A stretch of DNA of 64,000 bases from an uncultured Pirellula sp. GTDB taxonomy: Bacteria; Planctomycetota; Planctomycetia; Pirellulales; Pirellulaceae. Of the stretch, positions 35,260 through 45,600 are shown piece after piece. The position numbers were made by a program, and so were the translations under genes. The notes beneath the pieces were generated by a model. The model saw only the letters and a list, made by a program, of their open reading frames with translations. It was not told the DNA's origin and made no database searches. Location of the stretch: the NCBI GenBank assembly GCA_903858115.1, contig CAIOHR010000058.1, positions 167,303 through 231,302 on the forward strand, written 5' to 3'. Positions within the stretch are counted from its first letter, which is position 1, and the number at the start of each line of letters is the position of its first letter.

Positions 35260-35366
35260 GACAAAAGTAGCAGGCACGCTCCGTCGTGCCGTCCGCTCTT
35301 GGACATTTGCCGGTATGTGGACAGCACATGGCATGTGCCTACTACTTTGACTTTTGTCGGCTGTAT
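35260..35366 (-). repeat. REPIN-like repeat, copy 2 (inverted relative to copy 1)
   Basis: Read on the minus strand it follows copy 1 at 11611-11728 closely: arms ACAAAAGTAGCAGGCAC and GTGCCTACTACTTT, with inner palindromes GGCACG/CGTGCC (35273-35290) and GCACATG/CATGTGC (about 35323-35337). It begins 17 bp after the 57-bp repeat. Confidence 0.8.
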
Positions 35367-35451
35367 CTTTATGGTGTGCGAAGCGAACTGGCGACAGACG
35401 ACCCGCCGATCTCGACGAGGCAGATTATTTGGAAAGAATTTGTCGAGCTAA

Positions 35452-35871
35452 CTACTTGGATTTCAACTCATACTTAATGTCCTTTGCGCCGCTTTCACCA
35501 ATCGTTTGGGAGAGTCCTGAAGTATTGAATTTCGAGTACTTCGCCGGCAAACCAGACTTCATGTTGACCTCAGGACCTGCCGAGGATTCCATAATGCTCT
35601 TTGTAATCTCGACTTTGTAAGCACCAGGTACAGCACCGGTTTTCTCATCAAAGGCCTTCATTTGGAATTTGCCTTCTTTGTTAGTAACTCCGTGCGCATT
35701 GTACGTTCCCTGTTCGGCAATAAAGATTACCGTGGCATCGGATACCGGCGTACCATCAAGCAACACGACTCCTTCAGCCGGAACCGTTTTCGGGAGATTG
35801 TCACCCTGGCACCCTGCCAAACAGAAACAGGTACATAATGCAAAAGATAGTTGGGCAATATGTGAATTCAA
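35452..35871 (-). CDS. Small lipoprotein with carboxypeptidase-regulatory-like domain
   Basis: 139 residues. The leader ends in CFCLAGC, a good lipobox (LAGC). The body (PAEGVVLLDGTPVSDATVIF ... GVTNKEGKFQMKAF ... GAVPGAYKVEI) is the transthyretin-like fold called carboxypeptidase regulatory-like, common in planctomycete lipoproteins next to DUF1559 proteins. It lies downstream of the DUF1559 gene on the same strand, after a strong hairpin, a pairing typical of planctomycetes. Likely anchored in a membrane as a small beta-sandwich; function unknown. Confidence 0.9.
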   Translation of the reverse strand: MNSHIAQLSFALCTCFCLAGCQGDNLPKTVPAEGVVLLDGTPVSDATVIFIAEQGTYNAHGVTNKEGKFQMKAFDEKTGAVPGAYKVEITKSIMESSAGPEVNMKSGLPAKYSKFNTSGLSQTIGESGAKDIKYELKSK

Positions 35872-35913
35872 ATTATCACTCCATACAAAAAAATTTTGTC
35901 ATAAAAGAAACAA

Positions 35914-35938
35914 GGGCTGAAGCGAAACGCTTCAGCCC
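35914..35938 (-). terminator. Strong stem-loop after the DUF1559 gene
   Basis: GGGCTGAAGCG, AAA, CGCTTCAGCCC gives an 11-bp perfect stem. On the minus strand it follows the DUF1559 stop by 22 bp and is trailed by a T-rich stretch. It could end or attenuate transcription before the lipoprotein gene. Confidence 0.7.
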
Positions 35939-35960
35939 AATAAAACTAGGGAAGATTCAA

Positions 35961-37076
35961 TTATTCCGGAACAGAGACGGTTTCACCACCAGCCTTGCTA
36001 CCGAGTGCTCCCCAGACACCGAATGGGCTTGGAACGCCGCTGGTTGCAGCAGGTGCTGGAACAGCGAGATTACCGGTATCGATATTGCTCGAAACAAATC
36101 GGACAGAACCGTCAGCCATACCAACCTGAACACCTCCGGTGTGAAAACTTCCAGCACTGAAAATGCCACCTTCCCAGTGCGGTTCGCCCGTTCCCACGAA
36201 GAGGAAGCAAGAAGCTTGATTCGGAGGCAGGATAGTTGTCACGCCGGCGAAGAATACTTTTCCTTCCCAGGCTCGGAATCCACGTGCGGTGTCACCTGTG
36301 TAGATAAGAGAAGGCGTCAACCAGTTTCTACCATTCCATTGCGCACGACAGCTCAAGGGCGCATATGTCGCAGGATCTGCCGCGATACCTAAAACCATTC
36401 CGGCCCCTTGGTTACTCGATGGTCGAATGAATTCGGAAAGAGCAATGGTGTTGCTGGTACCATCCGAGGCATCGGAAATTCTTGCATAGGATCGCCCGAA
36501 AAGACCACGATTGACAATAGGCAATTTTTGACCGGACAGCGCTACAGACCCTCGTTCTTTCGTTGCTCCCTGAATCACCATCGATGCGGCGTAGTTGTCA
36601 CCCGCACAATAGCCATAGTTGTTCAATCCTCGCGTTCTGTTGCCGTCTGTCGGTTCTAAACCTCCAGGATTGCTAGGGCATTCCAAAAATGGAGCACGCT
36701 GGCGGAAGGGAGCAGCACCGTTCCATGGCTCACGACCATCGTTGGTAATTGATTGAAAAAGTGCATTCTGCTCGATGAACGGCAAAATCGCGTAGTGCCC
36801 GGACATTGCAAACCTCTGCGCACTACCCTGGATGGAGCCGGGGTGAACACCTCCGGTCCCGCATTGCATGGCAGGGAACCGCTTGTAGGCTGACTCATAG
36901 TTATGACAAGAAAGTGTAATTTGCTTGACATTGTTGCTGCACTGCATGCGGCGTGCTGCTTCTCTTGCAGCTTGAACAGCAGGCAAAAGCAAACCCACCA
37001 AAATACCGATGATCGCAATGACCACCAAAAGCTCTACCAGTGTAAACCCTGGCCTTCGTCCAAAACTTTTTCTCAT
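35961..37076 (-). CDS. DUF1559 family protein with type IV prepilin-like N terminus
   Basis: 371 residues. It starts with [42 protein letters not shown], split here: the prepilin peptidase site lies before FTLVELL and the hydrophobic helix follows. The C-terminal part has the planctomycete DUF1559 features, including [20 protein letters not shown]. Members form a very large paralogous family thought to be pseudopilin-like surface or periplasmic proteins. A GGAG ribosome site precedes the ATG. It probably heads a unit with the lipoprotein gene. Confidence 0.95.
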   Translation of the reverse strand: MRKSFGRRPGFTLVELLVVIAIIGILVGLLLPAVQAAREAARRMQCSNNVKQITLSCHNYESAYKRFPAMQCGTGGVHPGSIQGSAQRFAMSGHYAILPFIEQNALFQSITNDGREPWNGAAPFRQRAPFLECPSNPGGLEPTDGNRTRGLNNYGYCAGDNYAASMVIQGATKERGSVALSGQKLPIVNRGLFGRSYARISDASDGTSNTIALSEFIRPSSNQGAGMVLGIAADPATYAPLSCRAQWNGRNWLTPSLIYTGDTARGFRAWEGKVFFAGVTTILPPNQASCFLFVGTGEPHWEGGIFSAGSFHTGGVQVGMADGSVRFVSSNIDTGNLAVPAPAATSGVPSPFGVWGALGSKAGGETVSVPE

Positions 37077-37584
37077 TCGTCAATCTCCAAAAAATAAAGA
37101 CAAAACAAGCCGTCAATGGTCTTAAGGTGAATCGCGACACCTAAAGAGAAACGCAGTTGTATTTTAAGCTGTCTTTAAAAGAAGTCTAGTACACCATGTG
37201 GGCCTTTTGTGGTGCTTTCTGCCCCTTTTTTTGGGGGGGTGGCTAATTTGTAACTAGTGAAAATTGCAACATTAGGAGAATTTGGGAATCGGTGCGCCCT
37301 AGAAAGGGGCTTCACTCGCCATTACGCTCTCTGGCCTGATCGAGATGCAGTGATGCAAAGATTGGGATAGGTTGGCCACTCTCAGCCGACTTGAGCACCG
37401 TTAGACGGGCAGGAGTGCTCATCCTACATTCGCCGAACAATCGATATCGACTAAAGAAACAAGCCCTTTCGATTCGGGTTGGGACAGTTCCTTTGCCTAT
37501 TGGCAAATCCGAAAAGCCAATAGAGGTTCTGGTCGAGGTATGTCGTCCGTTGAGGTAAGTCTAAGAAGTGAAGCTGGGGGGCTC
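37077..37584. other. 508-bp intergenic region
   Basis: No gene is supported. It includes a run of T and G at 37222-37242 and, read on the minus strand near 37400-37430, a GTAGGATGAGCACTCCTGCC word (a palindromic GAGCACTC-like core) of a sort that recurs as interspersed repeats in planctomycete and other genomes. A short frame across it seems to be only that repeat read through. Confidence 0.4.
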
Positions 37585-38646
37585 TCAGTTTGTTTCAGAG
37601 AGTGTCTTTCGCTTTTCGGCGATGGTCAACATGAGTTGTTTTTGAGGAGCGACGAACTTCGCTACCCCTTGCTCCATCAGTGTCGCTTCCAAATGGGCCA
37701 CATCGATCGCTGCATCTAGCTCCTGCTGAACTTCGGCCGATATCATTTGATCGACTTGGCGAGCGAAGGACTGCTGACTCGATGCGACGGCTTGATTCGT
37801 CTCTGGTGGATTTGTTTGGATATCCGAACCTGCAAGTGCGCTGACGTACTTCCATGCTGGATCTGCCGGATTTTTGGTGCCGGTACTTGCGAAAATGATC
37901 TCTTGTTCCAGCGGTGTTTTGTTCTTCGCCCAGAACGCTTGGTTCGCCTGCCAAATACGCTTTGCATTCAAAATGCCATACTGTCCTTGTGCGGCTGAAG
38001 AGAGATCCTTGTGTTGCTCGAGTGTGTACTGGTCGATACGAGACACAAAGATGCTGTAAACGCTTTTGAATTGATCCAACGTTTTTCGGCGCTTCGCACC
38101 TCGCCAAACAGCATCGCGGGCCAGTTCATACTGTCGCATCGTAAAGATCAGCGTGACGTTGAGGGTGACTCCCGCCGCTGCAAGCTCTTCGAGCGAATCT
38201 AGCCCTGCAGGTGTGGCGGGAACCTTGATCATTCGGTTGTCATGCCCCGTTGCCCATTTCTTACCAAGTTCGATGTACCTTTGAACTCGCTCGGCGTGCG
38301 GCAAATTGACCGCTGGATCTTCCAATAATGGATCCAATTCAAAGCTGACCCAACCCGTGTTGCCACCACTACTTTCCCAGATGGAATGAAAAGAGGATTG
38401 TGCATCTCGCACGAGCTGGTCGGTTACGTTCCAACAAATGGTCTCATCATCTTGCCCCTTTGCTATAAAGGAGGCGATGGAATCGTCAAATCGACCGGTG
38501 CGAACCAAACCGGAGACAATAATCGGATTGCTCGTTGCGCCTACCGCTCCCCAAGCCAAATTCACTTCGACCAGTTTCGGATCGATCGAATCCAAGTACA
38601 GTTTAGTGCCGGTTTGAACAAGCGAAGCAATCGATGCATTGGACAT
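37585..38646 (-). CDS. Transaldolase family protein
   Basis: 353 residues from the ATG at 38646 ([20 protein letters not shown]); an ATG-less extension of 11 residues upstream is less likely. It shows VGATSNPII near the N terminus, [12 protein letters not shown], and [20 protein letters not shown], whose Lys is the Schiff-base residue of transaldolases; then VTLNVTLIF. Transaldolase exchanges a dihydroxyacetone unit in the pentose phosphate pathway. It is divergent from the SDR gene. The exact subfamily (Tal or TalB-like) is not resolved. Confidence 0.92.
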   Translation of the reverse strand: MSNASIASLVQTGTKLYLDSIDPKLVEVNLAWGAVGATSNPIIVSGLVRTGRFDDSIASFIAKGQDDETICWNVTDQLVRDAQSSFHSIWESSGGNTGWVSFELDPLLEDPAVNLPHAERVQRYIELGKKWATGHDNRMIKVPATPAGLDSLEELAAAGVTLNVTLIFTMRQYELARDAVWRGAKRRKTLDQFKSVYSIFVSRIDQYTLEQHKDLSSAAQGQYGILNAKRIWQANQAFWAKNKTPLEQEIIFASTGTKNPADPAWKYVSALAGSDIQTNPPETNQAVASSQQSFARQVDQMISAEVQQELDAAIDVAHLEATLMEQGVAKFVAPQKQLMLTIAEKRKTLSETN

Positions 38647-38747
38647 GGTGTTTCTCGATCCATCTACGGAGTATTGCAAATTGAATTTTCAGCACAACGC
38701 TCTAGAGATGAAACGTTTAGTGCACATTCTCACCATTGGAGTATAGC

Positions 38748-39572
38748 GTGAATTCGAATTCATCGAAGGAGAGGACTCGCCCAGTGGCCTGGATTACAGG
38801 AAGTGGAGCACCGCGAGTCGGCCGAGTTATCGCCGAGGAGTTCGCTCTCGCCGGCTACCGAATCGTGCTTCATGCAAACCGATCGCTAGAAGATGCTGAA
38901 TCGTTCCAGCGAGAATTGGCTAGCAAAGGTACCGAAGCAATGATTGTCCACGGCGCAGTCCAAGACGAATCGTTTGCACGGCGCGCGGTCGAATTGATTC
39001 TGACTCAATTCGGCCGACTCGATGTCTGCGTCAACGCGGCCGCGGTATGGGATTGGAAACGCCTGGAGGAAGTTACGGCCGAGGACCTTCAGCATCAATT
39101 CGAAGTCAACACTCTCGGTTCGTTTCTTTGTAGTCAAGCCTCAGGATTGGCCATGGTCCCGAATCCCAATGGCGGTTCCATCATTTTGATCGGTGATTGG
39201 GCTGTAGCTCGACCATACCCCAAATTCTCAAGCTACTTTGTTGGAAAAGGGGCGATCGAGTCGATGACACGCTCGCTTGCCGTGGAGCTGGCTTTGCGAA
39301 ATCCATCGATTCGTGTGAACGCGATTTTGCCAGGCCCTGTGATGCTCGATCCTTCCATATCAACCGAGGCGGCGGAGCGAATTCGCGACCAATCCCTTCT
39401 AAAGCGTCACGGGACACCGCAAGATGTGGCACGAGCTGCACGGTTCTTGGCCGAACAGCCCTTTATCACGGGCGTATGCTTGCCCGTCGACGGCGGCCGG
39501 ACAATCTACTCGGGTGAAGGATTAGATGCCGTTGCCCACCCCACATTCGCGACGGGACAGCACAAAAAGTAG
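38748..39572 (+). CDS. Short-chain dehydrogenase, pteridine reductase (FolM/PTR1)-like
   Basis: 274 residues from the GTG at 38748, preceded by GGAG at 38738-38741; a TTG at 38736 gives a longer alternative. The dinucleotide motif is TGSGAPRVG and the next loop has HANRS, where Arg-Ser favours NADPH. NAAAVW matches the NNAG site and YFVGK the active Tyr-Lys pair. At the usual catalytic Ser position the sequence reads LIGDWAVARP, with Asp instead of Ser, as in pteridine reductases. That makes reduction of a pterin or dihydrofolate a reasonable guess. It is divergent from the transaldolase-like gene. Confidence 0.82.
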   Translation: MNSNSSKERTRPVAWITGSGAPRVGRVIAEEFALAGYRIVLHANRSLEDAESFQRELASKGTEAMIVHGAVQDESFARRAVELILTQFGRLDVCVNAAAVWDWKRLEEVTAEDLQHQFEVNTLGSFLCSQASGLAMVPNPNGGSIILIGDWAVARPYPKFSSYFVGKGAIESMTRSLAVELALRNPSIRVNAILPGPVMLDPSISTEAAERIRDQSLLKRHGTPQDVARAARFLAEQPFITGVCLPVDGGRTIYSGEGLDAVAHPTFATGQHKK

Positions 39573-39653
39573 CTTTGGAGAAACAGATTGCTAAAATAAA
39601 GTTCGACGTGCAAGAACAGCCTACTCAGTATATTTGTGGATGCGGAATCAACC

Positions 39654-40322
39654 ATGAATCAATGCAGATCCATCGTTTGTTTGCTTACCCTCCTGCTACA
39701 GTTCCCGCTATGTTCCATGCTTGTTGCACAGGAACCATCAAAATCGTCGAATGAAAAGAAAACTTCATCAACTACGGAAACGATCACTCTCGGTGGTGGT
39801 TGCTTTTGGTGCGTAGAAGCGGTGTTCCAACGACTCAATGGAGTTTCAAAAGTCGTCTCCGGTTACACAGGCGGACATGTTGAAAACCCAACCTACGAAC
39901 AAGTCAGCAGCAAAAAAACAGGCCACGCCGAAGTCGTTCAAGTAACGTTTGATCCCGAGGTGCTACCGCTTGAGCTATTGCTCGAAGTCTTTTGGTACAC
40001 GCACGATCCGACAACACTGAATCGACAAGGAAACGACTATGGACCGCAATATCGATCGGCTGTCTTCTACGGGACGGATAAACAACGCGATGTTGCAGAA
40101 GCGGTCATGCAGAAGCTTGGTCAGTCCAAAGAATTCAAGAAAGAATACAAGAAGCCAATTGTAACGGAGATCACCCCGCTCTCTGTCTTTTATCCCGCAG
40201 AAGACTACCACCAAAATTTCTACAACTTGAACAAGCGAAATCCCTATTGCCAAAGTGTCGTTGCTGGAAAAGTTCGAAAATTCGAGAAGCTATTCAAGGA
40301 ACACGCTACTACTAAGAAGTAA
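39654..40322 (+). CDS. msrA: Peptide methionine sulfoxide reductase MsrA, probably exported
   Basis: 222 residues from the ATG at 39654 (MNQCRSIVCLLTLLLQFP), chosen because it makes a good signal peptide; a GTG 18 bp upstream is possible. The catalytic motif is GGGCFWCVEAVF, followed by GYTGG, KTGHAEVVQV and THDPTTLNRQGNDYGPQYRS. NPYCQSVV near the C terminus carries the likely resolving Cys. It repairs methionine-S-sulfoxide in proteins. The leader places it outside the cytoplasm, as in other exported Msr enzymes. Confidence 0.95.
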   Translation: MNQCRSIVCLLTLLLQFPLCSMLVAQEPSKSSNEKKTSSTTETITLGGGCFWCVEAVFQRLNGVSKVVSGYTGGHVENPTYEQVSSKKTGHAEVVQVTFDPEVLPLELLLEVFWYTHDPTTLNRQGNDYGPQYRSAVFYGTDKQRDVAEAVMQKLGQSKEFKKEYKKPIVTEITPLSVFYPAEDYHQNFYNLNKRNPYCQSVVAGKVRKFEKLFKEHATTKK

Positions 40323-40411
40323 CTCAACAGTCTTAAGCATCAGGCGAAAATCGGTTTGGAACATCACAACCCGCAGCGTGAGTTTTGAAGTTGCGCGTCA
40401 TTATGGTTTTC

Positions 40412-40494
40412 GGGCCAAAGGCCCAACCATTTGCATAGCCCAGGCTGAAGGCCTGGGAAACGAAACAAAACAAATCCCTTAGGGCCAACGGCCC
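40412..40494 (+). repeat. Left REP hairpin cluster of the RAYT unit
   Basis: Three hairpins in order: GGGCCAAAGGCCC (40412-40424), CCCAGGCTGAAGGCCTGGG (40439-40457) and GGGCCAACGGCCC (40482-40494). They recur downstream of the transposase as their reverse complements in reverse order. Confidence 0.9.
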
Positions 40495-40521
40495 GACCGT
40501 TTGATGAAAAGGCGCTTTGAC

Positions 40522-40977
40522 ATGCCACAGTCCCTCGCCCAAGTTTGGCTCCACCTCGTCTTTTCTACCAAGGAACGTCGCCCGTTTTTGAATAACGAGG
40601 AGTTTCAAATTGAAATGTTTCGGATGTTATCGCATCATGTCAAAGAAGCCGGTTGTGTGAGCGCCTCTGTTGGTGGACACATTGATCATGTCCATTTACT
40701 GGTCGGCTTATCACGAACAATCACGATCGCAAAGTTAGTCGAGAAAATCAAAACAGAGACATCGACGTGGGCGAAAACCAAAGAGACTTGCTCGTCCACA
40801 TTCAGTTGGCAATCGGGCTATGGCGTATTCTCGGTTGGCCACTCTAACCGAAATGCCGTGGACGAATACATTAGGAATCAACGAGAGCACCATCACAAAT
40901 CATCATTCCAAGATGAGTTCCGTGAATTATGCAAACAACATGATATCGAAATTGACGAACGTTACGCTTGGGATTGA
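40522..40977 (+). CDS. REP-associated tyrosine transposase (RAYT), IS200/IS605-like
   Basis: 151 residues from the ATG at 40522; the family opens MPQSLAQVWLHLVFSTKERR, and AAGG lies upstream. The HUH motif is HVH in GGHIDHVHLLVG and the likely nucleophile is the Tyr in VDEYIRNQREHH. Y1 HUH transposases cut single-stranded DNA near hairpins and form a covalent 5'-phosphotyrosine link. The protein appears complete. The hairpins on either side are its probable substrates. It is the only transposase seen in the window. Confidence 0.93.
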   Translation: MPQSLAQVWLHLVFSTKERRPFLNNEEFQIEMFRMLSHHVKEAGCVSASVGGHIDHVHLLVGLSRTITIAKLVEKIKTETSTWAKTKETCSSTFSWQSGYGVFSVGHSNRNAVDEYIRNQREHHHKSSFQDEFRELCKQHDIEIDERYAWD

Positions 40978-40994
40978 ATCCGATGCAAATGGGC

Positions 40995-41103
40995 GGGCCG
41001 TTGGCCCTATTGGACAATCTAAGGAACGATTACCCAGGCCTTCCGCCTGGGCTAGGTAAACATAGGGCCTTTGGCCCGGAAAAACAAATCCGGCCCGAAG
41101 GCC
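40995..41103 (+). repeat. Right REP hairpin cluster of the RAYT unit
   Basis: GGGCCGTTGGCCC (40995-41007), CCCAGGCCTTCCGCCTGGG (41033-41051) and GGGCCTTTGGCCC (41065-41077), then GGCC, CGAA, GGCC at 41092-41103. The first three are reverse-complement counterparts of the left cluster, in mirrored order. Confidence 0.9.
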
Positions 41104-41113
41104 TTTCAGTGTC

Positions 41114-42637
41114 CTACGCTAGGATTTTGGAAATCACCTGCGGGCTTTCAACGCCAGTGAGTCTCGCGTCCAGCCCTTGGTGCTTGTAAATCAACCGATT
41201 GTGATCGATACCCATTTGATGAAGCATCGTCGCATGCAGATCGAAAATGCTGACAGGGTCGCTGGTAACGTTGTAACTGTATTCATCCGTCTCTCCGAGA
41301 GACATTCCAGGTTTAATCCCACCTCCCGCTAAGAAGATCGTAAAGCATCGAGGATGGTGATCGCGACCGTAATTGTCGGCCGTCAAAGCTCCTTGGGAAT
41401 AAATCGTCCTTCCGAATTCACCTCCCCAAATAATGAGTGTGTCATCCAGTAGGCCTCGTTGCTTTAGATCTTGAATCAGGGCCGTAGTCGGTTGGTCTGT
41501 ATCTTTGCACTGTCCTTTGATCGCCGCTGGCAATCCAAAGTGATGATCCCAACCCATATGGAACAACTGGATGAACCGAACGTCCCGCTCTGCTAAACGG
41601 CGAGCCAAAAGGCAATTCGACGCATAGGTTCCCGGCGTCTTGACCTCCGGTCCATACGACTCCAACACACTCGCGGACTCTCCGGAAATGTCGGTCAAAT
41701 CGGGGACACTTGCCTGCATGCGGAATGCCATTTCATACTGAGCAATTCTTGCTTGTATCTCGGGGTCACCCACAACATCCAATCGGCGTGCATTGAGTTG
41801 CTGTAACTCATCGAGCGTTCCGCGTCGCACATCGCGAGCTACCCCGGGCGGATTGGAAAGATAGAGCACGGGATCTCCCGAATTCCGAAACTTGACTCCC
41901 GCATGTTGCGTTGGCAAGAACCCACTACTCCACAGTCGATCGTACAGCGGCTGATCATCTTTTCGCCCCGTTCCGAACGAAGTCAAGACTACATACGCTG
42001 GTAAATCTTCGCACTCACTGCCAAGCCCATAGCTCAACCAAGAGCCCATACTCGGAAATCCACCCAGTTGCCGCCCCGTTTGAAAAAAGGTGATCGCCGG
42101 GTCATGGTTGATCGCTTCGGTGTGCATCGATTTGATAAAACATAATTCGTCCGCAACCTTCGGCAGATTTGGCATCAGATCGCTAATCCATGCACCTGAC
42201 TGACCATGTTGAGCAAATTTGAAAATACTGGGAGCGACGGGAAAATTCTTTTGGCCCGATGTCATCGTCGTCAAACGTTGACCTTGCCGAATCGAGTCTG
42301 GCAAATTCTCACCATGCTTGCTCGTCATGGCTGGTTTAGGATCGAACAAATCCATTTGCGATGGCGCACCCGATTGAAACAGGTAGATAACGCGTTTCGC
42401 CTTGACCGGCAGATGAGGCCAAGTCGACAACATGCCTTTCAAATTGGATTCCGATGACTGGTTGGATTCCGATGGCTGGGCACCATTTGCACGCGCACCA
42501 TGCATCGATTGTTGAAGCAGCGATGTCAGCGCCGCAAGACCGATGCCGGTACCTGACCGAGTAAGAAATGTTCGGCGAGCGATCGCTTGCCGAATCGACA
42601 TCGGCAGATGGTAAAATTGATTATCATTGCAATTCAT
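41114..42637 (-). CDS. DUF1501 family protein with Tat-type leader
   Basis: 507 residues. After a short N-terminal segment it has RQAIARRTFLTRSGTGIGLA, a Tat-type twin-arginine region (about residues 17-36). DUF1501 motifs: LFQSGAPSQMDLFDPKP, QTGRQLGGFPSMGSW and WGGEFGRTIYSQGA with GRDHHP. It is the last gene of the minus-strand operon DUF1080 - PSD1 - DUF1501, 6 bp after the PSD1 gene. Its sequence differs clearly from the three DUF1501 genes at the left end. Confidence 0.95.
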   Translation of the reverse strand: MNCNDNQFYHLPMSIRQAIARRTFLTRSGTGIGLAALTSLLQQSMHGARANGAQPSESNQSSESNLKGMLSTWPHLPVKAKRVIYLFQSGAPSQMDLFDPKPAMTSKHGENLPDSIRQGQRLTTMTSGQKNFPVAPSIFKFAQHGQSGAWISDLMPNLPKVADELCFIKSMHTEAINHDPAITFFQTGRQLGGFPSMGSWLSYGLGSECEDLPAYVVLTSFGTGRKDDQPLYDRLWSSGFLPTQHAGVKFRNSGDPVLYLSNPPGVARDVRRGTLDELQQLNARRLDVVGDPEIQARIAQYEMAFRMQASVPDLTDISGESASVLESYGPEVKTPGTYASNCLLARRLAERDVRFIQLFHMGWDHHFGLPAAIKGQCKDTDQPTTALIQDLKQRGLLDDTLIIWGGEFGRTIYSQGALTADNYGRDHHPRCFTIFLAGGGIKPGMSLGETDEYSYNVTSDPVSIFDLHATMLHQMGIDHNRLIYKHQGLDARLTGVESPQVISKILA

Positions 42638-42643
42638 GGTACG

Positions 42644-45600
42644 TTATTCCTTGGTCACTACTTCATCAAGATTGAGCAGGACATTTGCCGTCAGGGTGAG
42701 AGCTGCCAGGTCCGCTGGTTGTATATCGACTCCTTTTGATTCCCCCCAGGCGACAAGCTTCTTTGCAGCCTCAAGATCGGAACTGTACGCCTGAACGCGT
42801 CGTTCGTAACCAGCTACCAACACATCTAACTCTTGTTGCTCTGGATAACGACCGGTGACTTGCCGAAAGCCCCATCGGATTTTGCCTTCTAAATCTTTGT
42901 TCGGCTGATCATTCATTCGTTGTGCCAAGACTCGAGCCGCTTCTACGAATGTCACTTCATTCAATAACGCTAACGCTTGCAATGGCGTATTGGTTCTCGA
43001 TCGTTTGACGGTACAAAACTCGCGCGATGGCGAATCAAACATCAACATCGTTGGCGGAGCTGCTGTTCGTTTCCAAATCGTATACAACGAACGACGATAC
43101 AGTCCGTCATTCTTGTCGTGTTTGTAACCTCGCAAATCTCCATACTTGCTCGTCTCATCCCAAACGCCATCCGGCATGTAAGGACGTACGCTGGGTCCAC
43201 CCACTTTCTCAACCAACAAACCACTGATGGCCAACGCTTGGTCGCGCACCACTTCTCCCGGAAGTCGGAAACGAGGGCCTCGAGCCAGAAATTTGTTGTC
43301 GGCGTCATTTTTGTAGTCGAGCGGATCCGCTTTCGATGATTGTCGATAGGTTGAACTCATGACGATCTGCTTTTGTATCCCCTTCATGTCCCAGCCGATT
43401 CGCACAAATTCGGTCGCCAACCAATCCAGCAGTTCGGGATGGCTAGGTACTTCCGCTTGCGTGCCGAAGTTATCGACCGACTTGACGAGCCCGATGCCAA
43501 AAAATTTCTCCCACTGTCGATTCACCCAAACGCGAGCCGTCAGTGGATTCGATGGTGACACAATCCACTTTGCAAGCCCCAGTCGATTGACTGGAGCATC
43601 GTTGGGTAACGGCGGCAGAACGGACGGGATCCCACGGCTTACTTTCTCTCCCGGCTTGTCGTATTCTCCTCGTCGCAATAGGAAAGCATCGCGGGGCGTT
43701 GGCAGCTCTTTCATAATCATCGAAGTTGGCAACGAGTTCTCGAAGTCGGCAAGCTTCTTTTTAGCCGCTTCTAAGTCTCTCTGTTTGCGAGAAAACGGAT
43801 TGTCTACGTTCGTACGGAAGTAGTTCGCAATCTCCTTGGTCTGTACCGCTGTTCTATCTGAAATCGGGGTAGCAACAGCCGATCGGACGGTCTCAGGCAA
43901 TCCAATCTTGTCGATCTTGGCAACCGATGCCGCAACGCTGGTCGCATAAAGTCGAAACCGACCAATGTTGTGACCCGCGATCGCTTTATGTAGAAGACGA
44001 ACAGTCAACGTTGCGTCTTCGGGGATCTTCGTTGTTTGATCGACGAGAAACATGACGTTGCGAGCCAGTCGCTTCTCAGGATCGTTTCCATCGATCGCCC
44101 AGCCCTTTCCCTTGGAAAGAATGGAGGACGCTTCATAGCCCTTTTGGTTGTAATCCGCCTCTGCCTTTCCAAAGTTAAGCTTCACAGGGTCGGCAAGCGA
44201 TTTCGAATGAACTTCCGCTTCAATCCCCGAAAGAACAAAGTTGCCGTTGAAGGCTCTCCCCAAACTTTGATTGGGCAGCGACGGATCGGGAATGACTTCC
44301 AATCGTATCCCGGTCAGTTCACCAGCAGCGATCGTTGTGGAGACGGTATACGTATCGAGGTCTGGGTTCTTGCCCGATGCCAACCAAGAGTCATCGTTCA
44401 GTTTTTTGAACTTTGCTTTCCCTTCGCTTTTGACAGATGCGATCTTCAATGGAGTCCAGATGTTCGGTGTATCAGAATTCTCTTTTGAGATCCAGGACTC
44501 CCATTCGGTTTGTAAAGCGGGTAGTTCCTTCTCGGCCTCCGTAGCTATCTCTTGTGCGTGGCGAATAGCATCTTGGAGCTCCACCATTCTTCGAGACTGC
44601 TCCTCGGATGGTAACGTGATAAGCGGTTTGGAGTTGCCCGATTTTCCACCGCCCCCTTCTCCATCAAGCACGCCGCTTTCGTCGATAGAGTTGAAGAATG
44701 CAAAGAGCTGGTAAAACTCCTTTTGCGAAATGGGATCGTATTTATGGTCATGGCAACGACAACATCCCACGGTCAATGCGAGCCATGTCTGACCTGTCGT
44801 TTCCACTCGATCGATCACCGTTTCAGCGAACCACTCTTCAACAATTCGTCCTCCTTCACCATTGATACGATTGTTGCGATGAAACCCCGTTGCAACAAAC
44901 TGTTGTGTCGTCGGTGAAGGGAGCAAATCCCCTGCAAGCTGTTCAATGGTGAATTGATCGAATGGCATATTGGAGTTAAACGCCCGGATCACCCAATCTC
45001 GCCATTGCCACATTTGTCGCGACGAATCGGTTTGAAATCCATTGCTGTCTGCATAGCGAGCATAGTCCAACCACTGCAACGCCATCCGCTCGCCGTAACG
45101 TGGCGAGCCCAACAGACGATCGACCACTTTCTCGTACGCGCGCGGGGATAAGTCATTCAAGAAAGCGTCGATTTCTTCTTGCGTTGGAGGGATGCCTGTC
45201 AAATCGAGCGATAGACGCCGAATCAGAGTCGTTCGATCTGCTTCAGGAGAGGGCTTCAATCCATGGACTGCTAGTTTTTCTTGGACCAACACGTCGATGG
45301 GGTGCGCGGTTGAACCGGGCTCTCGTTTGGGTAACTCAGGTACCACTGGTGGAATAAAAGCCCAATGGCCTTCGTAAAGAGCCCCTTCTTCAATCCAACG
45401 CTTGAGCGTTTCCTTTTCCTTGGTAGTTAGCGTCTTGTTCGATTTCGGCGGTGGCATCAATTCGGACTCATCCGAGTTAAGGACCCGCTCCATCAAATGA
45501 CTCTTGGTCGCATCGCCCGGGATGATGGCTAACATGCGAACCGCATCATCGCGTACATCGAGGCGCAATTCCCCTTCGCGATGCGATCCATCCGGTCCAT

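Larger units (their letters stand above)
40412..41103 (+). mobile_element. RAYT/REP unit, mirror-symmetric
   Basis: A Y1 REP-associated transposase flanked on both sides by REP-type hairpins. The left set (order A, B, C) is mirrored by the right set (C', B', A' and an extra hairpin). Such units do not transpose like ordinary IS elements; they are thought to spread the REP sequences. It sits between msrA and a convergent-looking DUF1501/PSD1 operon. Confidence 0.8.

Noticed and set aside
35838-36392. 184-residue plus-strand frame over the DUF1559 gene
   Set aside because: It is opposite to a firmly identified gene and has no ribosome site or family motifs.
37312-37506. 64-residue minus-strand frame
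   Set aside because: It appears to be an interspersed repeat read through, with no ribosome site and no family resemblance.
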